From Triatoma infestans (taxonomy: Eukaryota; Arthropoda; Insecta; Hemiptera; Reduviidae): DNA of 64,000 nt. The DNA lies in the NCBI GenBank assembly GCA_011037195.1, contig JAAEAF010002702.1, positions 1 through 64,000 of the forward strand, read 5' to 3'. This document shows, piece after piece, positions 25,301-37,763 of this stretch. The translations under genes and the position numbers were made by a program. Below the pieces are notes generated by a model that saw only the letters and a list, made by a program, of their open reading frames with translations, searched no databases and was not told the DNA's origin. Positions within the stretch are counted from its first letter, which is position 1. Each line of letters begins with the position of its first letter.

Positions 25301-26267
25301 AGCCATGCGCCCAGGTGAAGTAGATGGAAAAGATTACTATTTCGTTAGCCGAGAAACCATGGAAGAAGAAGTGAATGAAGGAAAATTTATTGAATATGGT
25401 GAATATAAGGGCAATCTTTATGGAACATCAATAGAAAGCGTTCTTTCGTTAGTCAACGCTGGTTATGTTTGTATACTCAGTCCTCATTATCAGGTTAGAT
25501 AATAATGTAGTTAACACTACACAACTGTTCATAAAATAAATAAAAAAATACGTACTGGATTCCCACGCGGAGAACCCGGGTTCGAGTCCATCTGGGCTAC
25601 CTTAGATTTTTTTCTTCCTAGGAGCCTCTACAGTTCACTGTCCGGTGATGGACAGCGTTGCCCGTAGAGAGAACACTGTCCGGATGCCGGCAGTGCACTG
25701 AGAAGACTCCGGGCGCCAGTGACCATAGAGTTTCGCGCCTAAAATAAAATAAAAAATTGTTTATACCTTGCAATTTATTGGCAATTCATTTTTAGGCTCT
25801 GAAGATGATTCGGACAGCCCAAATTAAGCCTTATATTATTTATGTAAAACCGCCTTTGTTTGATACGCTCAAGAAAACACGCACTGCCGCATACGCTAGA
25901 TCTACCTTCGATGAACACAATTCTAGAGGATTTACGGTATTTTATTATTACTATTATAAAGTTGGTTAGGTTCTTTAATAAATTATTAATTTTGATTCTT
26001 TTTTTATATTATATTTTGTTCCAGATTACAAAATTATATATTCAAAATATATATATTTTCCTGCTAAGTACTTACCTTTTTTCATTGTAGGATGATGAAT
26101 TGCGGGCAATGATTCACCGAGGAGAAAGAATCGAATATATGTTTGGCCATCTCTTTGATGATATCATTGTTAATTCAGATTTATCCGCAGCTTTTGAAAC
26201 TCTAATCAAAGTAGCATTCTCGGTTGAAACAGAACCGCAATGGGTGCCTGCTTCCTGGGTGCAGTGA
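13318..26267 (+). CDS. metro: MAGUK scaffold protein, MPP7 / metro (menage a trois) type: L27-L27-PDZ-SH3-GuK
   Basis: Membrane-associated guanylate kinase homologue that scaffolds polarity or synaptic junction complexes (partners such as Dlg and Lin-7/Veli in this family). Nine GT-AG exons, all in phase: 13318-13354, 13444-13727, 19165-19296, 22835-23002, 23107-23303, 23621-24069, 25291-25493, 25796-25936 and 26091-26267; 595 residues (human MPP7 is 576). Domains: two L27 (about 13-130), PDZ about 150-223 ([26 protein letters not shown]), SH3 about 229-297 (ending WWQA...RAGLIPS), a HOOK linker, and GuK about 390-595. The P-loop reads [11 protein letters not shown] and lacks the catalytic GK[ST], as in other MAGUKs. 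The PDZ and YEEV region fit MPP7 better than MPP5 or MPP2/6. The exon 6/7 junction gives VPFTTR, where VPHTTR is usual. A strong GTAAGT just after the stop (26277) may be a 3' UTR donor. Confidence 0.93.
13972..14010 (+). repeat. CCTGAAGA-hairpin-CCGAAACGTCGG motif in MPP7 intron 2
   Basis: CCTGAAGATGA, a small CAAAC-AA-GTTTG hairpin and CCGAAACGTCGG, followed by an A-rich run. This is the best of three copies in the window (others at 4033 and 61137). It probably marks the end of a retroelement, and it partly fits a hammerhead core (CUGANGA ... GAAA). Confidence 0.45.
15324..15719. repeat. Foldback element with 34-bp inverted ends
   Basis: The arms at 15324-15357 and 15686-15719 are perfect inverted copies (core AAGAACAAGTACTCGGGATG). 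They enclose about 330 bases without a gene. A diverged copy of the left-arm flank recurs at about 15832-15890 (GTACTTTATATTCCTCC...TTAAACCTACC). Confidence 0.75.
15794..15818. repeat. (CT)n microsatellite
   Basis: An uninterrupted run of about 12 CT units, inside MPP7 intron 2. Confidence 0.9.
16236..16358 (+). other. Candidate 41-codon cassette exon within MPP7 intron 2
   Basis: The sequence between TTTTCAG and AAG|GTACGG is 123 bases long, open in phase 0 on both sides, and so could be inserted between exons 2 and 3 without a frame change. It encodes a Lys/Glu-rich segment ([20 protein letters not shown]...). It would interrupt the second L27 domain, and I do not recognise it. It could also be chance or a transposase scrap. 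Confidence 0.3.
16690..17102. repeat. Pair of about 50-bp direct repeats, 360 bp apart
   Basis: 'aaaaggacattggcactcaagg' near 16695 and its variant near 17054 share about 50 bases. Intron sequence around them holds (TAT/TTA)n at 16640-16690 and no gene. Confidence 0.55.
17103..18350. other. MPP7 intron 2 sequence, no gene
   Basis: AT-rich. A short imperfect tandem (GAGCTGATAGAGATATTTCA type, 17647-17712) is the only structure noted. Confidence 0.5.
18355..18785 (-). repeat. Structured repeat family, partial inverted copy C
   Basis: Reads as the reverse complement of copies A and B: it ends in GAGAAAGAGAAAGT at 18763-18776 and contains the complements of the 'gatatcgagttttc', 'ccgtttaag' and 'gattttcttt' blocks. 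Confidence 0.6.
19605..20240. repeat. Dispersed repeat, copy B (see 6860-7476)
   Basis: Collinear with 6860-7476 and again followed by a mariner remnant in the same orientation, within MPP7 intron 3. Confidence 0.6.
20340..21460 (-). mobile_element. mariner-family transposon remnant, copy B
   Basis: Minus-strand pieces match mariner transposase. The N-terminal [17 protein letters not shown] lies near 21265-21215. The catalytic-domain piece [18 protein letters not shown] lies near 20540-20480 (family motif SPDLxPxDYHxF). Frames are broken and the termini decayed. Confidence 0.85.
21461..22834. other. MPP7 intron 3 remainder, nothing recognised
   Basis: AT-rich sequence with no gene or clear element. 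Confidence 0.5.
23550..23592 (+). repeat. Short dispersed repeat shared with 27418-27455
   Basis: GAAAAACGTATTCTAC followed by a CAACTGTCAT-type block occurs here and again downstream of MPP7, next to a G-rich run in both cases. Confidence 0.5.
24310..24497. repeat. MITE-like element, about 190 bp
   Basis: The ends are imperfect inverted repeats (TTTCAATAC...CAGCGTCGGTTAAC versus the complement of GTTTAACCGACTGCTGGG...GTGAAA). GTCGGTTAA or GTCGTTTAA motifs recur four times inside. It is non-coding and lies in MPP7 intron 6. Confidence 0.55.
24637..25170 (-). repeat. Structured repeat family, degraded copy D
   Basis: Contains the CTTACTGCTGGTAAGAG hairpin also seen at 53537, and complements of the 'aatggcnccgaagattttc' block of copies A and B. 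Very diverged. Confidence 0.4.
25545..25760 (+). repeat. SINE-like element with a tRNA B-box
   Basis: It has a perfect Pol III B-box core (GGGTTCGAGTCC near 25577-25588), followed by a GC-rich body (CTGTCCGGTGATGGACAG ... GGCAGTGCACTGAGAAG) and the tail GCGCCTAAAATAAAATAAAAA. An inverted copy lies at 55812-55945, and a 3' fragment at 51980-52025. It lies in MPP7 intron 7. It is not a functional tRNA: no 5' half or acceptor stem is visible. Confidence 0.7.
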
Positions 26268-27603
26268 CTGAGTTTGTAAGTAAATTTTAAAACTTGTTGT
26301 ATGTTATGAGAAAATAATTGCTGCTCTTATTATATTTATCAGTTTGAACCAACTTACTTAAATGAATCTTACTTTAATTAAGTTCATTTCATAAAAACTG
26401 ATAAACTAAAATAGCTTTCTCGTGGTGCTTGAGCGATCAGATATCGAATTCCAGAGGGCTCGTTATGTTGACCCCTAACGAGAGCAAAAAATTGTTGTAT
26501 TGTGCAAAATTAATTAAAACTACGCAAAAGAAACTCCTTTATAATTATATATTTACTGAACATTGATTAATTACAAAAGAATATTTTTAAACGTTCTAAC
26601 TCTCTTCAACAAAAAAATACAATGCAGCCTTCCAAAAAAAATGTCACTACTTAGATCGATTTTATCTATCCACCTTTTTAAAATTATTACATGTTATTAT
26701 CTAATTTTAATATATTTAAACATAGGGCAAACATTAATAAAAAATGAAAAAAAAATTCCTAACAAAAATGAGGGTCTAAGCTCAGTCTAGTTAGTTAGTG
26801 AGGGTCTAAACTTAGTTTAGTTGCTAGAACTATACCATGGAAATCGGCTTTCCTTGCTAATCTCTCAAAAAAAAAGATGACGTCATGCAAGCTTGGCCCT
26901 TATTGGCTATAGCGGTCAAAGGTTCAGTTTTATTCTGTTTAAATAAATTTAAAAAATAACTGAATATAGCTAAACACTTGAATATTTTTAGGTTTCATCT
27001 TCTTGTAAGTTTTGATTTAATTGTTAGTAAAGAGGCAAATGATTTTAGTTTCAGTGTGATATATTTAATGAATCTTACACTATTTATATTTCCATATAAT
27101 TCCTTGATACATTTAACTCTAGCCTATCTCTCCACTACTTTCTTTATATCAATAGTCTTGAAGAGTGAGCCAGATTAGCGCATTGTTTTTACTTCATAAT
27201 TGCTGAAACTTTGCCCCACGTAATGGCTCCTTATGATAACTATAGAAATGTGATTTTCTCTTTACTTATTGAATGACTCTCACGTCTAGCTGATTGTAAG
27301 TGACTGCAGATTTTAGTGCATTTAAATGTTAAATAAATTGTTATTATTTAGAAATACAAACAAAATTCAGTTATTTTTTCTTGGGGTGCTGCAGTGCATC
27401 TGTTGGGGGGGGGGGATTGAAAAACGTATTCTACGCATGTTGCCACTGTCATACGTTTGAATTTTAATTATATTGATTACATGTTAGGCTAGGCCTAGAA
27501 AAAATCTTAATGATTATTCACCATAAACTTATGAATTGGTACGTGAACCTGCTTTCAGAGACGCACAAACAGATCCGGATAGTACTCCAGCATAGTACTT
27601 ATC

Positions 27604-27722
27604 TGGCAGTGATTAATACAAAGACCTTATCATGTACTTAAGAAGTCGGAACAAGCGTTCAGTCTCTCCAGCTGCGATATTGTAACATAAGCAGATGATT
27701 GCACTGAATGCCTTCATTCTCA
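27604..27722. repeat. Dispersed repeat, copy 1 (pair with 29600-29720)
   Basis: Shares GGAACAAGCGTTCAGTCTCT and GCTGCGATATTGTAACATAA with 29600-29720, same orientation, 2 kb apart, with scattered substitutions. Confidence 0.7.
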
Positions 27723-29599
27723 ACGGATGAATGCCATAAGGGAGGTGTTTTCGTATCATGAACCATTTGATATGTGTATTGAATCTGATCCGTCTTTAAC
27801 TTAACGACCACTAAAGCAAATACATGTATTGATTTTGTATTTGACCGTAATTTTCATCACTTGTCTGTCACAATTATATAACTTATTTTACTTATCACAA
27901 TGCTATTCTATCTATGTATCTGTAACTGTAAACTGACAATGCTCAAAGTACGAACAAGCACATGTACAAAAGAGTGAACATAAACTTTTAGATTTTAATT
28001 GATAAAACACATTTGTCTTTTTGCTGTTTACAGTAGCTATAAACACCAATAAAACTTTGAATGTTCGACTTTTTTTTGTGGAAAAATCGGTAGCAGTTTT
28101 CTTCAAAACAGTCTTTTCTGACTATTAGAAAAATTCTATAGTATGTAAGTGAGATAGGTTATTAACAGTTGGAAATAAGAATTCATTGATAATAAATCTA
28201 CATATTTAAATTAATATTGAACATGCATGTTTTGCTATTTTACATTTAAGTCATCCAAACTATATTTACTTATTTTTACTGTTGTAAGAACATAATAATT
28301 TTCATTATACCCTTTAAATTTATTTTATATTATTATTATCTTTCATTTATTTTAATTTTTTCAAAATTTAGTTCACTTACAATGCCACTATTTTGTTTCA
28401 GCGTAGTGTTCTTCGGTAATTATTGCCTTGTTACCAGATGCCACTGAACAATAATTAATAAGTATCGCAGGTTTGTATAAATCAGATAATGCTTAATTAT
28501 TGCTAGATCACGCCATTAAATCTTGTTTACCTTTCGTATGGAAATATTACTCTCATCTTTGTCAGTTCTTTAAAGTTTTACTTTTACATGTACTAAATGA
28601 GCAAGATAATACAGTAAATTAAATATAAAATTGTGCAAATATTATGCTATAATATTTCAATGCCAAATTAATTATTCTATTATTTATTTATTTTTTCTTA
28701 ATTATTTTTTGATCTCATAATTATTTCGTATTAGTTGTGTGAAAAAAGTTTATTTTCTTTCTTGTATATTCTAAGAATAGAAATGGTATACATTTTTGTT
28801 ATTTGTTAATTAATTTATTTATTTATTTTTTTTTTTTTATATATATATATGAAGATGCATAACTTCTTTTGACAGCTAAATTTCATCAGAATAAAATTCT
28901 TTATTTTTATTGTGCTTAAAGATATTGTTTCTTCATTTGTCACAAATAAACACGCTTTGATTATGAAATAATTAAGTTTAAGAATGGTGTTGGCCAAAAT
29001 ACGATTTAAAATAATTCAAATTTGGTTATTGGAATGTGGTTTGTTTTCATTTTGGAAATTTTTATTTTCATCCGTGAAATTCTACTTTTTTTTAATGCTG
29101 AAGTACAATATAATTAATTTCATGGAAACATCGTAAAGACCCCTCTTTACCAAAGAAATCATAATATGGAATCGTTTAATTACTTAAACTATTGTTGAAG
29201 CTGTTGTTTAAGAACTTGTGCGCAATAATTATTTTGTTTATATATATCTAGTTTTGAAAAGCAAACAGAGTAATGAAAATCGGAGATAAAATGCAAACGT
29301 TAGTAAAATATTATAGATATATATCTTAAGTTTAAAATTTGGACAGCCATTCTCAGGTCATTTGAACCAAAGAGACCATGTACATTCATTAGGAATACGT
29401 GATTAATGGGGTATCTAAGAATTTATAACAAATAGATTCGAACAAGTTTAAAAGGGACATTCTAAAATATGTCCAAATCATTATTGAAAAAATTATCAAC
29501 TTCCTAGAAGTAAGAAAATGATAGACTATTATCCAATAACAAGAGAAAAACTGCTTTATATCGTTTCCCTCGTAAGATCGGAAGCAGTATTGCTCTTAA

Positions 29600-29720
29600 C
29601 TGGCAGTGATTTATATAAAGATCTTATCATGTATTTAAAAAGTGGGAACAAGCGTTCAGTCTCTCTAGCTGCGATATTGTAACATAAGCAGATAGATTGC
29701 GCTGAATACCTTCATTTATA
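29600..29720. repeat. Dispersed repeat, copy 2
   Basis: See 27604-27722. No coding content. Confidence 0.7.
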
Positions 29721-32700
29721 TTATACATTCAGTTCTTATTCGCTGAAGTAATGTGTTCAATCTAGACACAACATATTAGACTGCGAATGCTTCAAACACT
29801 TTTTCTGCGCTTATAATTCAATAATTATAGTTGGCCATTTTAGTTTTATCAAACAAAGCATCAAGGTTGAACTTTGATTTTTGTTTCGAAGATATATAAT
29901 AATCATTGCAAGGAAATTTAAGGAATTGTTTTATACGGAATTTTTCAGCACTGCAACGCCAGTACTTTATTGTTCTAATCATCCGGAAGTGTATCCATTA
30001 GCAATTAGGTTTATCAAAAAATATAAAATGTTGTAAAAATGCCTTGCAATATTTTCGCAATGCTCTGATATGGAGAGCAAGGCCCAAATATGTCGAGTTC
30101 TTTTAACGCATACAATGAAGAATGGTCCACATTAAGATTCTAATTTTGCATTAAATATATATTGGCCATATAGCTAATTAATTAGGAAGTTCAGCGTAAA
30201 TATTATTTCTAAAGCACGCTCCTTTTTTTAAGTATTCACAGCGATGATGGGTATTGTGTATGTTTGAGCGGTTCAGTAGTCTGAAGGAAAATATATTGAA
30301 CCATTTCTTATGAGTAGAAAAGAAAATGCTTTCTTTCCACTTGATGCTATTATTTCCTAGTTTACCACTTTTATTGTTTGAAAATTATAGTGAAAATTTT
30401 ATCATCGTTTGAAGGCAAACCATTTTCGTCCTTCTATATTTTCTTTTAAGTATATTTATAAATGGTTTGTTTTCTTTTTTTGTCCACCACATCCAGATAT
30501 TTGGCTACTTTTAGAAAATTGTGTGTCCCATGTTGTACCTATTGTTTATTTAACATGCTTATTTCACTCAGTGGCAAGATTAAATAAAGTAAACGAAAAT
30601 TTTTCATTTTTTATTTAATCGGAAATTACTAAAGTAGGAATTGCTATATTTAATGTATAAGTAATTTAATTAAAAATCTATTAAGAATTAAAATACAGAT
30701 GTAGATAAAGATTCGTTAAATATGCGCTTAAATTTATCTTCATTAATTAATGTTATTTTCTTATAATATTAATTGCATTCGAATAATATTCCTCGGCGAC
30801 AGTAAAGAGACTTTATTTACTGATGATTAAAGATATATTTAGAAGACTTTACTTGACAGACTTTTTAGTCACTATTCACTATTGGATGAAAAGAATACCT
30901 ATACCAGTATACTATTAATGCTAGTTAAACGCTATTTTTATTTAAGCACAATTACGTTATTAAGCATACATTACATATTATTTGAAACTTAAACTCCACA
31001 TTTTTTAAAAATGAATTTTAATGTTTTAAGTTTATAATAATTGTAATTTTATCATATATTGCTTGATATAGCATTTATTGAACACAATTCATTTATTTCC
31101 CACCATAAAGCTTATTTTTTTAATTGTATAGTCGTAAAAAAAAAAGTATTTTTGAAAGACAATTTTAGCATTGGCAGTGTTCTTAATATTTATTTATTAA
31201 AGGCAAATGTGTGTTAGAATTTTAAAAAAGATCACATTATATTCTAGTCTTCCATTCCACATAATTTGTTATTATTGTTTTACAATTTTATCAATTCAGT
31301 GTAATAATTTATATGTTATGAATTAAATCATATTCAGATTTCTTATATATGTATTTAATGTAATTCTAGTCTTTTTTGAGCTTACAAAGAGTCTTAGTGT
31401 AGTATTACAAAGAGGTAATAATAAGTTTTAAATTTGTTTTTCTTTCAAATCCTTTTATGTTGTTTAAAATCAAATGTAAGATCCATATTGTTAAAATAAT
31501 TGTGATTTCATTATTTTTTTTAATATCTTGTTTTATAACCTAGAATTAACACACACAGTTATTAACAAGTTTTCAAATAATTTTTTTTATTAGATTCAGT
31601 TATTTTATCGTTAACCGAATCTGCCGGTATAAAATGGAATTTTGAGGCGTAAAGCCATCATAAGGTCGGATTGTAAAGTTCCATTTTGTTCTGATTTGCA
31701 GCCTCCAGTCCAAATAAAATGTGTTTTCTGGCATAAAGTCTGTAAGGGCCAAAAGAATCTTCTAATGTCTTGAATCTAAATCATCGGCGGATATTGTTGC
31801 ACTCAAAAGCGAAACATATCTTTCAAGTTAGTCCGTCTTCATTCTCAGTATATTATAAAATGGACTTTAGATTGATCTTCGAAAGTAAAGGTCCTGAAGA
31901 ATCCTTTAGGCATTCCAATTTTTTTCTTCTCGCTTCTGTTTGTGATCTTCCGAAGGCGAAACTGTATTTTTATTCTTATCACCTCACTTGGTCATATTTG
32001 GATGGCTTGAAGCCTTTTTTCCTGGGAATCTCGAAATGTCCTCCATTGCTAACAACCAGTTGCTACATTCTGTACGATTTTAATGAAGTTTCTCTATTCT
32101 AGCTCATCGCCAAATTGCTAGTCGCTGGCCACGCCACGGCACGGTTAACGACAGAACGTCTACTAGATCCTTCGAAATATTTTCCTGTCACATCTTTTCT
32201 ACAGCAGGAAGGATGAATGCACCCATCTCCCTTTCATAGTACTTGATAATTTGCCTATATACTGTTAATGTAAAATTCTTTTGTACCACTTCGTTCCTCC
32301 ATTGCTTGCGCTTGTATGGCTGGATCATCAATATAGATATAGTATGTATCAGTATAGATATAGTAGTAATTTGTATTTTGGTATTTTTCGCTAATCGAGG
32401 AAAGAGCCTTCATTCATGTTTTGTTTTTTTTATTTATTTTGTGTTTTTGTATTTATTTTTTACTTTAACTAGTTTTATTATTAATAATAATAATACCTAT
32501 GAACGATAGGTCCATAATCCGATGGTAGAGGCGATAATCTTTAGCTGGTCCGATAAGCCCCAAGAACCGTAAGCTAAATATGCTTTGCTCGAGTAAATAG
32601 TTTATGTTCACCACCTTTTTAACTCTTTGGTTTCAGTTATTAGAGATTTTTTCTTGATTTATTTTGCCACTGGCCTCTTACCTTATAATAAACCTACCTC

Positions 32701-33044
32701 ACCTATCAGCTATCCACCACTCACCTATCTGTTCCATTAATAATGGATGTCTTAATAATCAGAATGATACCACAGACTTGCTCAGGGAAAATTAATATAT
32801 CAGATTCAGAATCAGAAAATCAATTATACAGATTTTGACTATAACTATCATATCCAGAGCAAGACCGTGAAATTACACACATTATCAAGATTTACTGAAA
32901 ATAGGCGAATGCCTGAAATCGGTTGATGGTCACAAAATGAAGCAGACTGTCACTGAAAAATCTAAGATGTTTTTTGTAGACTGCGGACTCAAGCAGTTTA
33001 TTTAGTGCTAGATTACAGGTTTCCAGCACTCATGTATAAGCCAG

Positions 33045-33190
33045 CCTAATAGCTAGCACTTTGGGGCGAGAATTAGGGTTCTAATCCCGTGAGGATAAAG
33101 GCGGAAAGGTAGTGTTGACCAGCGTCGTGAGAAAAAGTGGAAAGCTACAATTGGTCGCGAAGGACAGACTAACGGGGGTGGGAAGTGTGG
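33045..33190 (+). repeat. Possible tRNA-derived SINE
   Basis: A-box-like TAGCTAGCACTTTGG near 33049 and B-box-like GGTTCTAATCC near 33077 have roughly tRNA spacing, in a GC-richer patch. Weak: one mismatch in the B-box and no second copy in the window. Confidence 0.35.
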
Positions 33191-33258
33191 CGCGTACACA
33201 CCCTCCAATAAAAAAATTTGCATTTCCAATTTTTTTAATGCATACAGCAATTGCCAGA

Positions 33259-33366
33259 AGAGTCTTTTAAAGAAAAAAATTCTTCATTTAAGCAATGTTT
33301 TACTTCTTAGAAGCTTACTCGAAACGGTGAGCTAATAAAGAATTTTTTTCTTTAAAAGACTACTCT
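33259..33366. repeat. Palindromic repeat with 26-bp arms
   Basis: AGAGTCTTTTAAAGAAAAAA at 33259 onward is repeated inverted at 33338-33366 with one 3-base gap; the loop is about 50 bases. MITE-like. Confidence 0.65.
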
Positions 33367-36300
33367 GGGCTCTGCCGGCTAATCAATTCTTTATAACTTA
33401 TGACCTGACAATTTCGAAACTTTTTGTTTGTCTTCCAGTAAGGTTCTAATTGTGCTAAATTATTCGTTAATTCTAGCCATCATTTGGGTAAGAGCATTTT
33501 CTTTATCTAACTAAAGTTTGCATCTGGGGATTAGGCATATGAAGGGCACCACATACAATTCTGAAAGGACATACATCACATAATATACGCTTAATGGTCC
33601 TACAGTATTTATGCTCAAAAATTCCTGTTTATATTTGTCTTCAACTTTTAATTTTCTGTAAACTAGATTAAATTTTGTGCTTTCTGCATTGATCCCCCTA
33701 ACAGCGGAATATTAAAAAATAAATAATGGAATTTCAGATTTAACATAAACATAATAAAACATCTCACTTTGGTTAATGGATAGTTCCATTATGTTGTTAT
33801 GTTATATGTTCCAGATAGGTTAACCATATTTCTTGCAATGTGACTGTTTTATGTCTTTGGTGAGAAACTTAAGAAAAGGATGTTTTTCTTTTTGTTTATG
33901 AAAATCACATTGAAAATAAATATGGTTTGTTTAGTTAAGTTACTTATAATATATTTTTGGATCTTACATTTGAATTATTATTATTATTATTATTATTATA
34001 ACATTAAAATTGAAAGCGTATTAATTTGGCATTATCAACTTAAATAAGTCAGTAGTCTTTTATATAGAAAAAAAAAGTTCAACAAATTTTTCCATCGAAA
34101 AATATTGATTTTCCTAAAAAAATTATAAGGAAAATATTCATAATGTAAATGTTTAAGGTGAGATTATGAAATCATTAAAAAATATAAAATCCTCAGGAAT
34201 TAGATGAAATTGTAAAGAAAATAATTTTCTGATACTTGTGTGATTGGGAATATATGCTTTTTACATGTGTGTGGGTGTGTGAATTTAAATAAATAATAAT
34301 AAAAATATTTATAAATAAAAATTGGGATGAACTTAAATACTTACAATTATGTTTGAAATAGGATTTTTTATAGTCTATTCTTTCAGATTCGAATTTTGTT
34401 AGTTTTTGCCTATCTTGATTATCATGGTATTTTATAATTTTTCTTAATTTTGTGTGTGCCGCCCCTTTCGTTTTTTTTTTTGTTTGTTTGTTTTGTCACC
34501 AAAAAACTAAGGAAATTTTTAGGTATGTTAGATATTGTTAATTTCTAAAGATAAACAAAGAAAACAAATTGCACGATTAAAAAAGAAAGTGTAATTAATT
34601 ATACTTGCTAAGATTTCAGAACTTTGTGCCTCAAAAATTGTTGATTTATTTGCTAATCCTGTTAAGAGAAAAAGAAAAATTAAATTTAAAAAAAAAAAAG
34701 AAAATTGTTAAAAGTGTTAAGAATCTCGTTATTAATTAAAAAAAAATAGTTTGAGATGATTTTTTTTTTCAAATCGGATTTTGTTTTGATTATTTTGATA
34801 ATAAACCTTTTTACATGCTTATTGACCAGAACCCCCTAATATATTATCGTAATGTAATATGATAAGTATTTTATTTAATATTTTTAGACAAAAGAAGATG
34901 ACTTTCAAATTTAGGCATTTAATATTATAATAGCTATAATTCGCTAAACTTCTGTTTTAATACAAAAAAAAAAATTTGAAAAATAATCTGGTTACTGTAT
35001 TCATTTAGAGACAGAATACATTATTCATTAATTATTTCATATAATTATTCATTTTCTTTATTTATTTATATTTTTCTATAGAAATATCTTTAAAAAAAAT
35101 AACAGCTTTTTTTTGTAGCAACCGGATTATAGATTTATTTTTCTCACTATAATTCTCAATCTAATGCATCCTCTTTTATACATTACCATCCCCATCCTCC
35201 TCAGCAATGTAACTTCAATCTAATCTAGGTCTTCCTCGCATTATATTTATGTATAACCAACCCCTGACCCCAAACTTGGACGACCGACCTTTCCAGATGG
35301 CTAAACCATAGCAGCCACCTCTTTCTGGAATGCTTTTTTGTTTCTTTACTTCCATTATATTGTTTTGTAAATAAATGATTTGCTTTGTATTAATTTGATT
35401 ATAATATGTAACCAAAAATGTTATCATACGTTCATTTTAATAAATTTTTGTAATGTTTCTTATTGAATTGCAAAAAAAACTTCTGTAATTTATGTTATTT
35501 TGGTTAATTTTATGAAGTTAAAATTAGTAACAAACAAAAATGGCAATCAAGCACCAATGTCACTTCTGTCAATATTGTGTTATTTATTTAAATCACAATA
35601 ACAATCTTTAGCCAACACCTCTAATTGTTATAATTATTATTACAATATAAATAATAATAATAAAATATATAAAGGATCTTAAAAAATATACTTCTTATGT
35701 ATGCCTGTATTATAAGTATATTATAACTGGCGTTGTTAAATACTACAATAAAGTGTTTATTAAAAATGTTAATAATAGTGTGAATATACGGTTTTGTAAA
35801 TTAGTTTGTTGAATATATTTACTACATTTACATTTTATGCATTTAAAGGTGCAATGTTGGGAAGAAAAAAGTGAATAAACAAAAATACACCTTTTGAAAC
35901 ATTTAAATCATTTGCTGTAAATTTGTAACTAACAAATCATAAAAAAAAAAAGAATAAATTTTAAATAATTTGTTTTCTTTAAGTTTTCCCTTCAACTTTC
36001 GGCTAGTATAAATAATTGTGAACGCTCTTGAAATTAGCATCCTGAAAATACAGTATAATTAAGACTAGTTAACAAACGAAAGAGTGGATGTTTGTCCAAA
36101 AAGCCCAGGGGACCTTTTGTGTAATGCAGTTTTCAAGGAATGGCTGACTGACATCATATCAATCACAGGGCGAGTTTCGCAATAGTTACGCGGAAGGAAT
36201 TGGAGGATTTGGAAATGCTAAATGCCTCCTATTATCTTTTATCATGTTAAAAAATATTTTGCAATGTTGGTTCAATAGGTGTAAAAGCTATTCATTTTGT

Positions 36301-37763
36301 CTGTACTAAACCTATAATCTTTTCTTCATATTGTACATTTTACAAAGGATTATATGTTTTAATGTTTAAAACTGAATTTTTTCTGTAACAAATTCCATTA
36401 ATGGTAGGTACTAACAGCGCTAGATATTTAAAATATTTCCTGAGAATAACTTTCGATTTTCGGATCTTGCCTTGAAGAGGGATGCTGAACGCAGATAAAA
36501 CGTCTATACATTAAGGGAAATAGTTAATAATACAGAATTAATCTCTTGCTTTTTCAGAAAGATTTTACCCTAACTTGCTGCTGTTTCTTAAAATATACAG
36601 TCAATCTAAACACTTACAATTAAAAAGTGTAGACATTACTGTATGAAAAGTTTAAGCTTGAAACGAAATTCTCGACTTTTGAAGAACATCATATCCGTGA
36701 AATCATAAAAGGAATGAATCTCATTTTTATTTACTTAGTAAACTAGCTTTCAACTGCACCTAACTTTTTAAAGAATATTCATTAAATAGTTATAGTTGGT
36801 AATAAAATTATAGAGCAAAAATTTCATATTGAACATAAAAAATATAATGAGATCTAGATATTGGAAGCTATTCAAGATAAATACATTCCATTAATTTGTA
36901 CATTGATCAAACATTCGCAATTATAATTTTTCATAATTAAATCTCTTATATTACCCTACGCAGTTAGTTAAAAATAGGAAAATTTGTAACCATAAACAAT
37001 TTAGTAGGCTTTATTGCATACGTAAAGAAAGTAATAATTCTTGGACCAATAATAGCCGCCACTATAGTCATTAGTTCAGCTGATTCGTTTTAAGTGTCGT
37101 GCACTTTTGTTTATTAGTGTCCTTACAGTAGTAGTGGTTAAGACTTCTAAGTAATATGTTGATTATGTGATTTTATATTGCCGGTTATAGAAATCCAGAA
37201 AAATAGTACTAAATTATTTCTAGAGGTAAGAATTTTCTAATTGATCCATATTAATTAATCAGATTAACCTAACTTAGAGGGAATATTCACATTTGCAAAA
37301 TAACAATGCTTAACTCAATTATCTATAGTTTGATAAAAGGTTATAGACTTTCAAACTTGTCCAAAATATTTAAGTAATTTGTTATAATTTCGGCTTTGAA
37401 TATTAAAGTGTTACCAATTTTTTTTTTTTTACCTTCTCAGGGCAGTAATAGGCAAATTTTATTATTTTTGTATGGACCAAATGTAATAAAAAGGAGAAAT
37501 ATTTACTTGCACAATTAATAATTTCATAATAGTTGATAAAATAAATAATAATATTTTAATTTAAAAATATTATTTTCTAATTATAATATTTTGTGATAAA
37601 GAAGTTTTAAAAATAAGGTACTATACAACATGGCAACACTGCTTTTTAATAGATCTATCAAGTACTAAATTATTATAGGTGATGAGGTATAGTTCTTCAT
37701 GTGGCAATGCCTATAGTTTCAGGTTAGTGTAATAGATTTTACTATTGTTCTTTGTGATTTGTA
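33367..37763. other. Gene desert upstream of TTC27
   Basis: AT-rich non-coding sequence with an (ATT)n run near 33977-34000. A minus-strand RGRPRLD-type scrap near 35225-35250 may be LINE debris. The last 150 bases presumably hold the TTC27 promoter and 5' UTR, but no motif is clear. Confidence 0.45.

Larger units (their letters stand above)
26268..33044. other. Gene desert downstream of MPP7 (first part)
   Basis: AT-rich, with no supportable gene. It probably includes the MPP7 3' UTR. It contains G10 near 27407-27416, a repeat pair (27604-27722 and 29600-29720) and long T-rich stretches. The 110-codon frame at 31770-32102 has no recognisable motif. Confidence 0.5.

Noticed and set aside
25558..25602. 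tRNA gene
   Set aside because: A B-box is present but no 5' half, anticodon arm or acceptor pairing is visible; a related copy at 55812 shows it is part of a dispersed SINE-like repeat.
27407..27416. G10 run as a G-quadruplex or regulatory site
   Set aside because: A single mononucleotide run without further G-tracts; could also be a sequencing artefact.
31770..32102. 110-residue plus-strand frame
   Set aside because: No recognisable domain and an unremarkable composition; length alone is not enough in this AT-rich desert.
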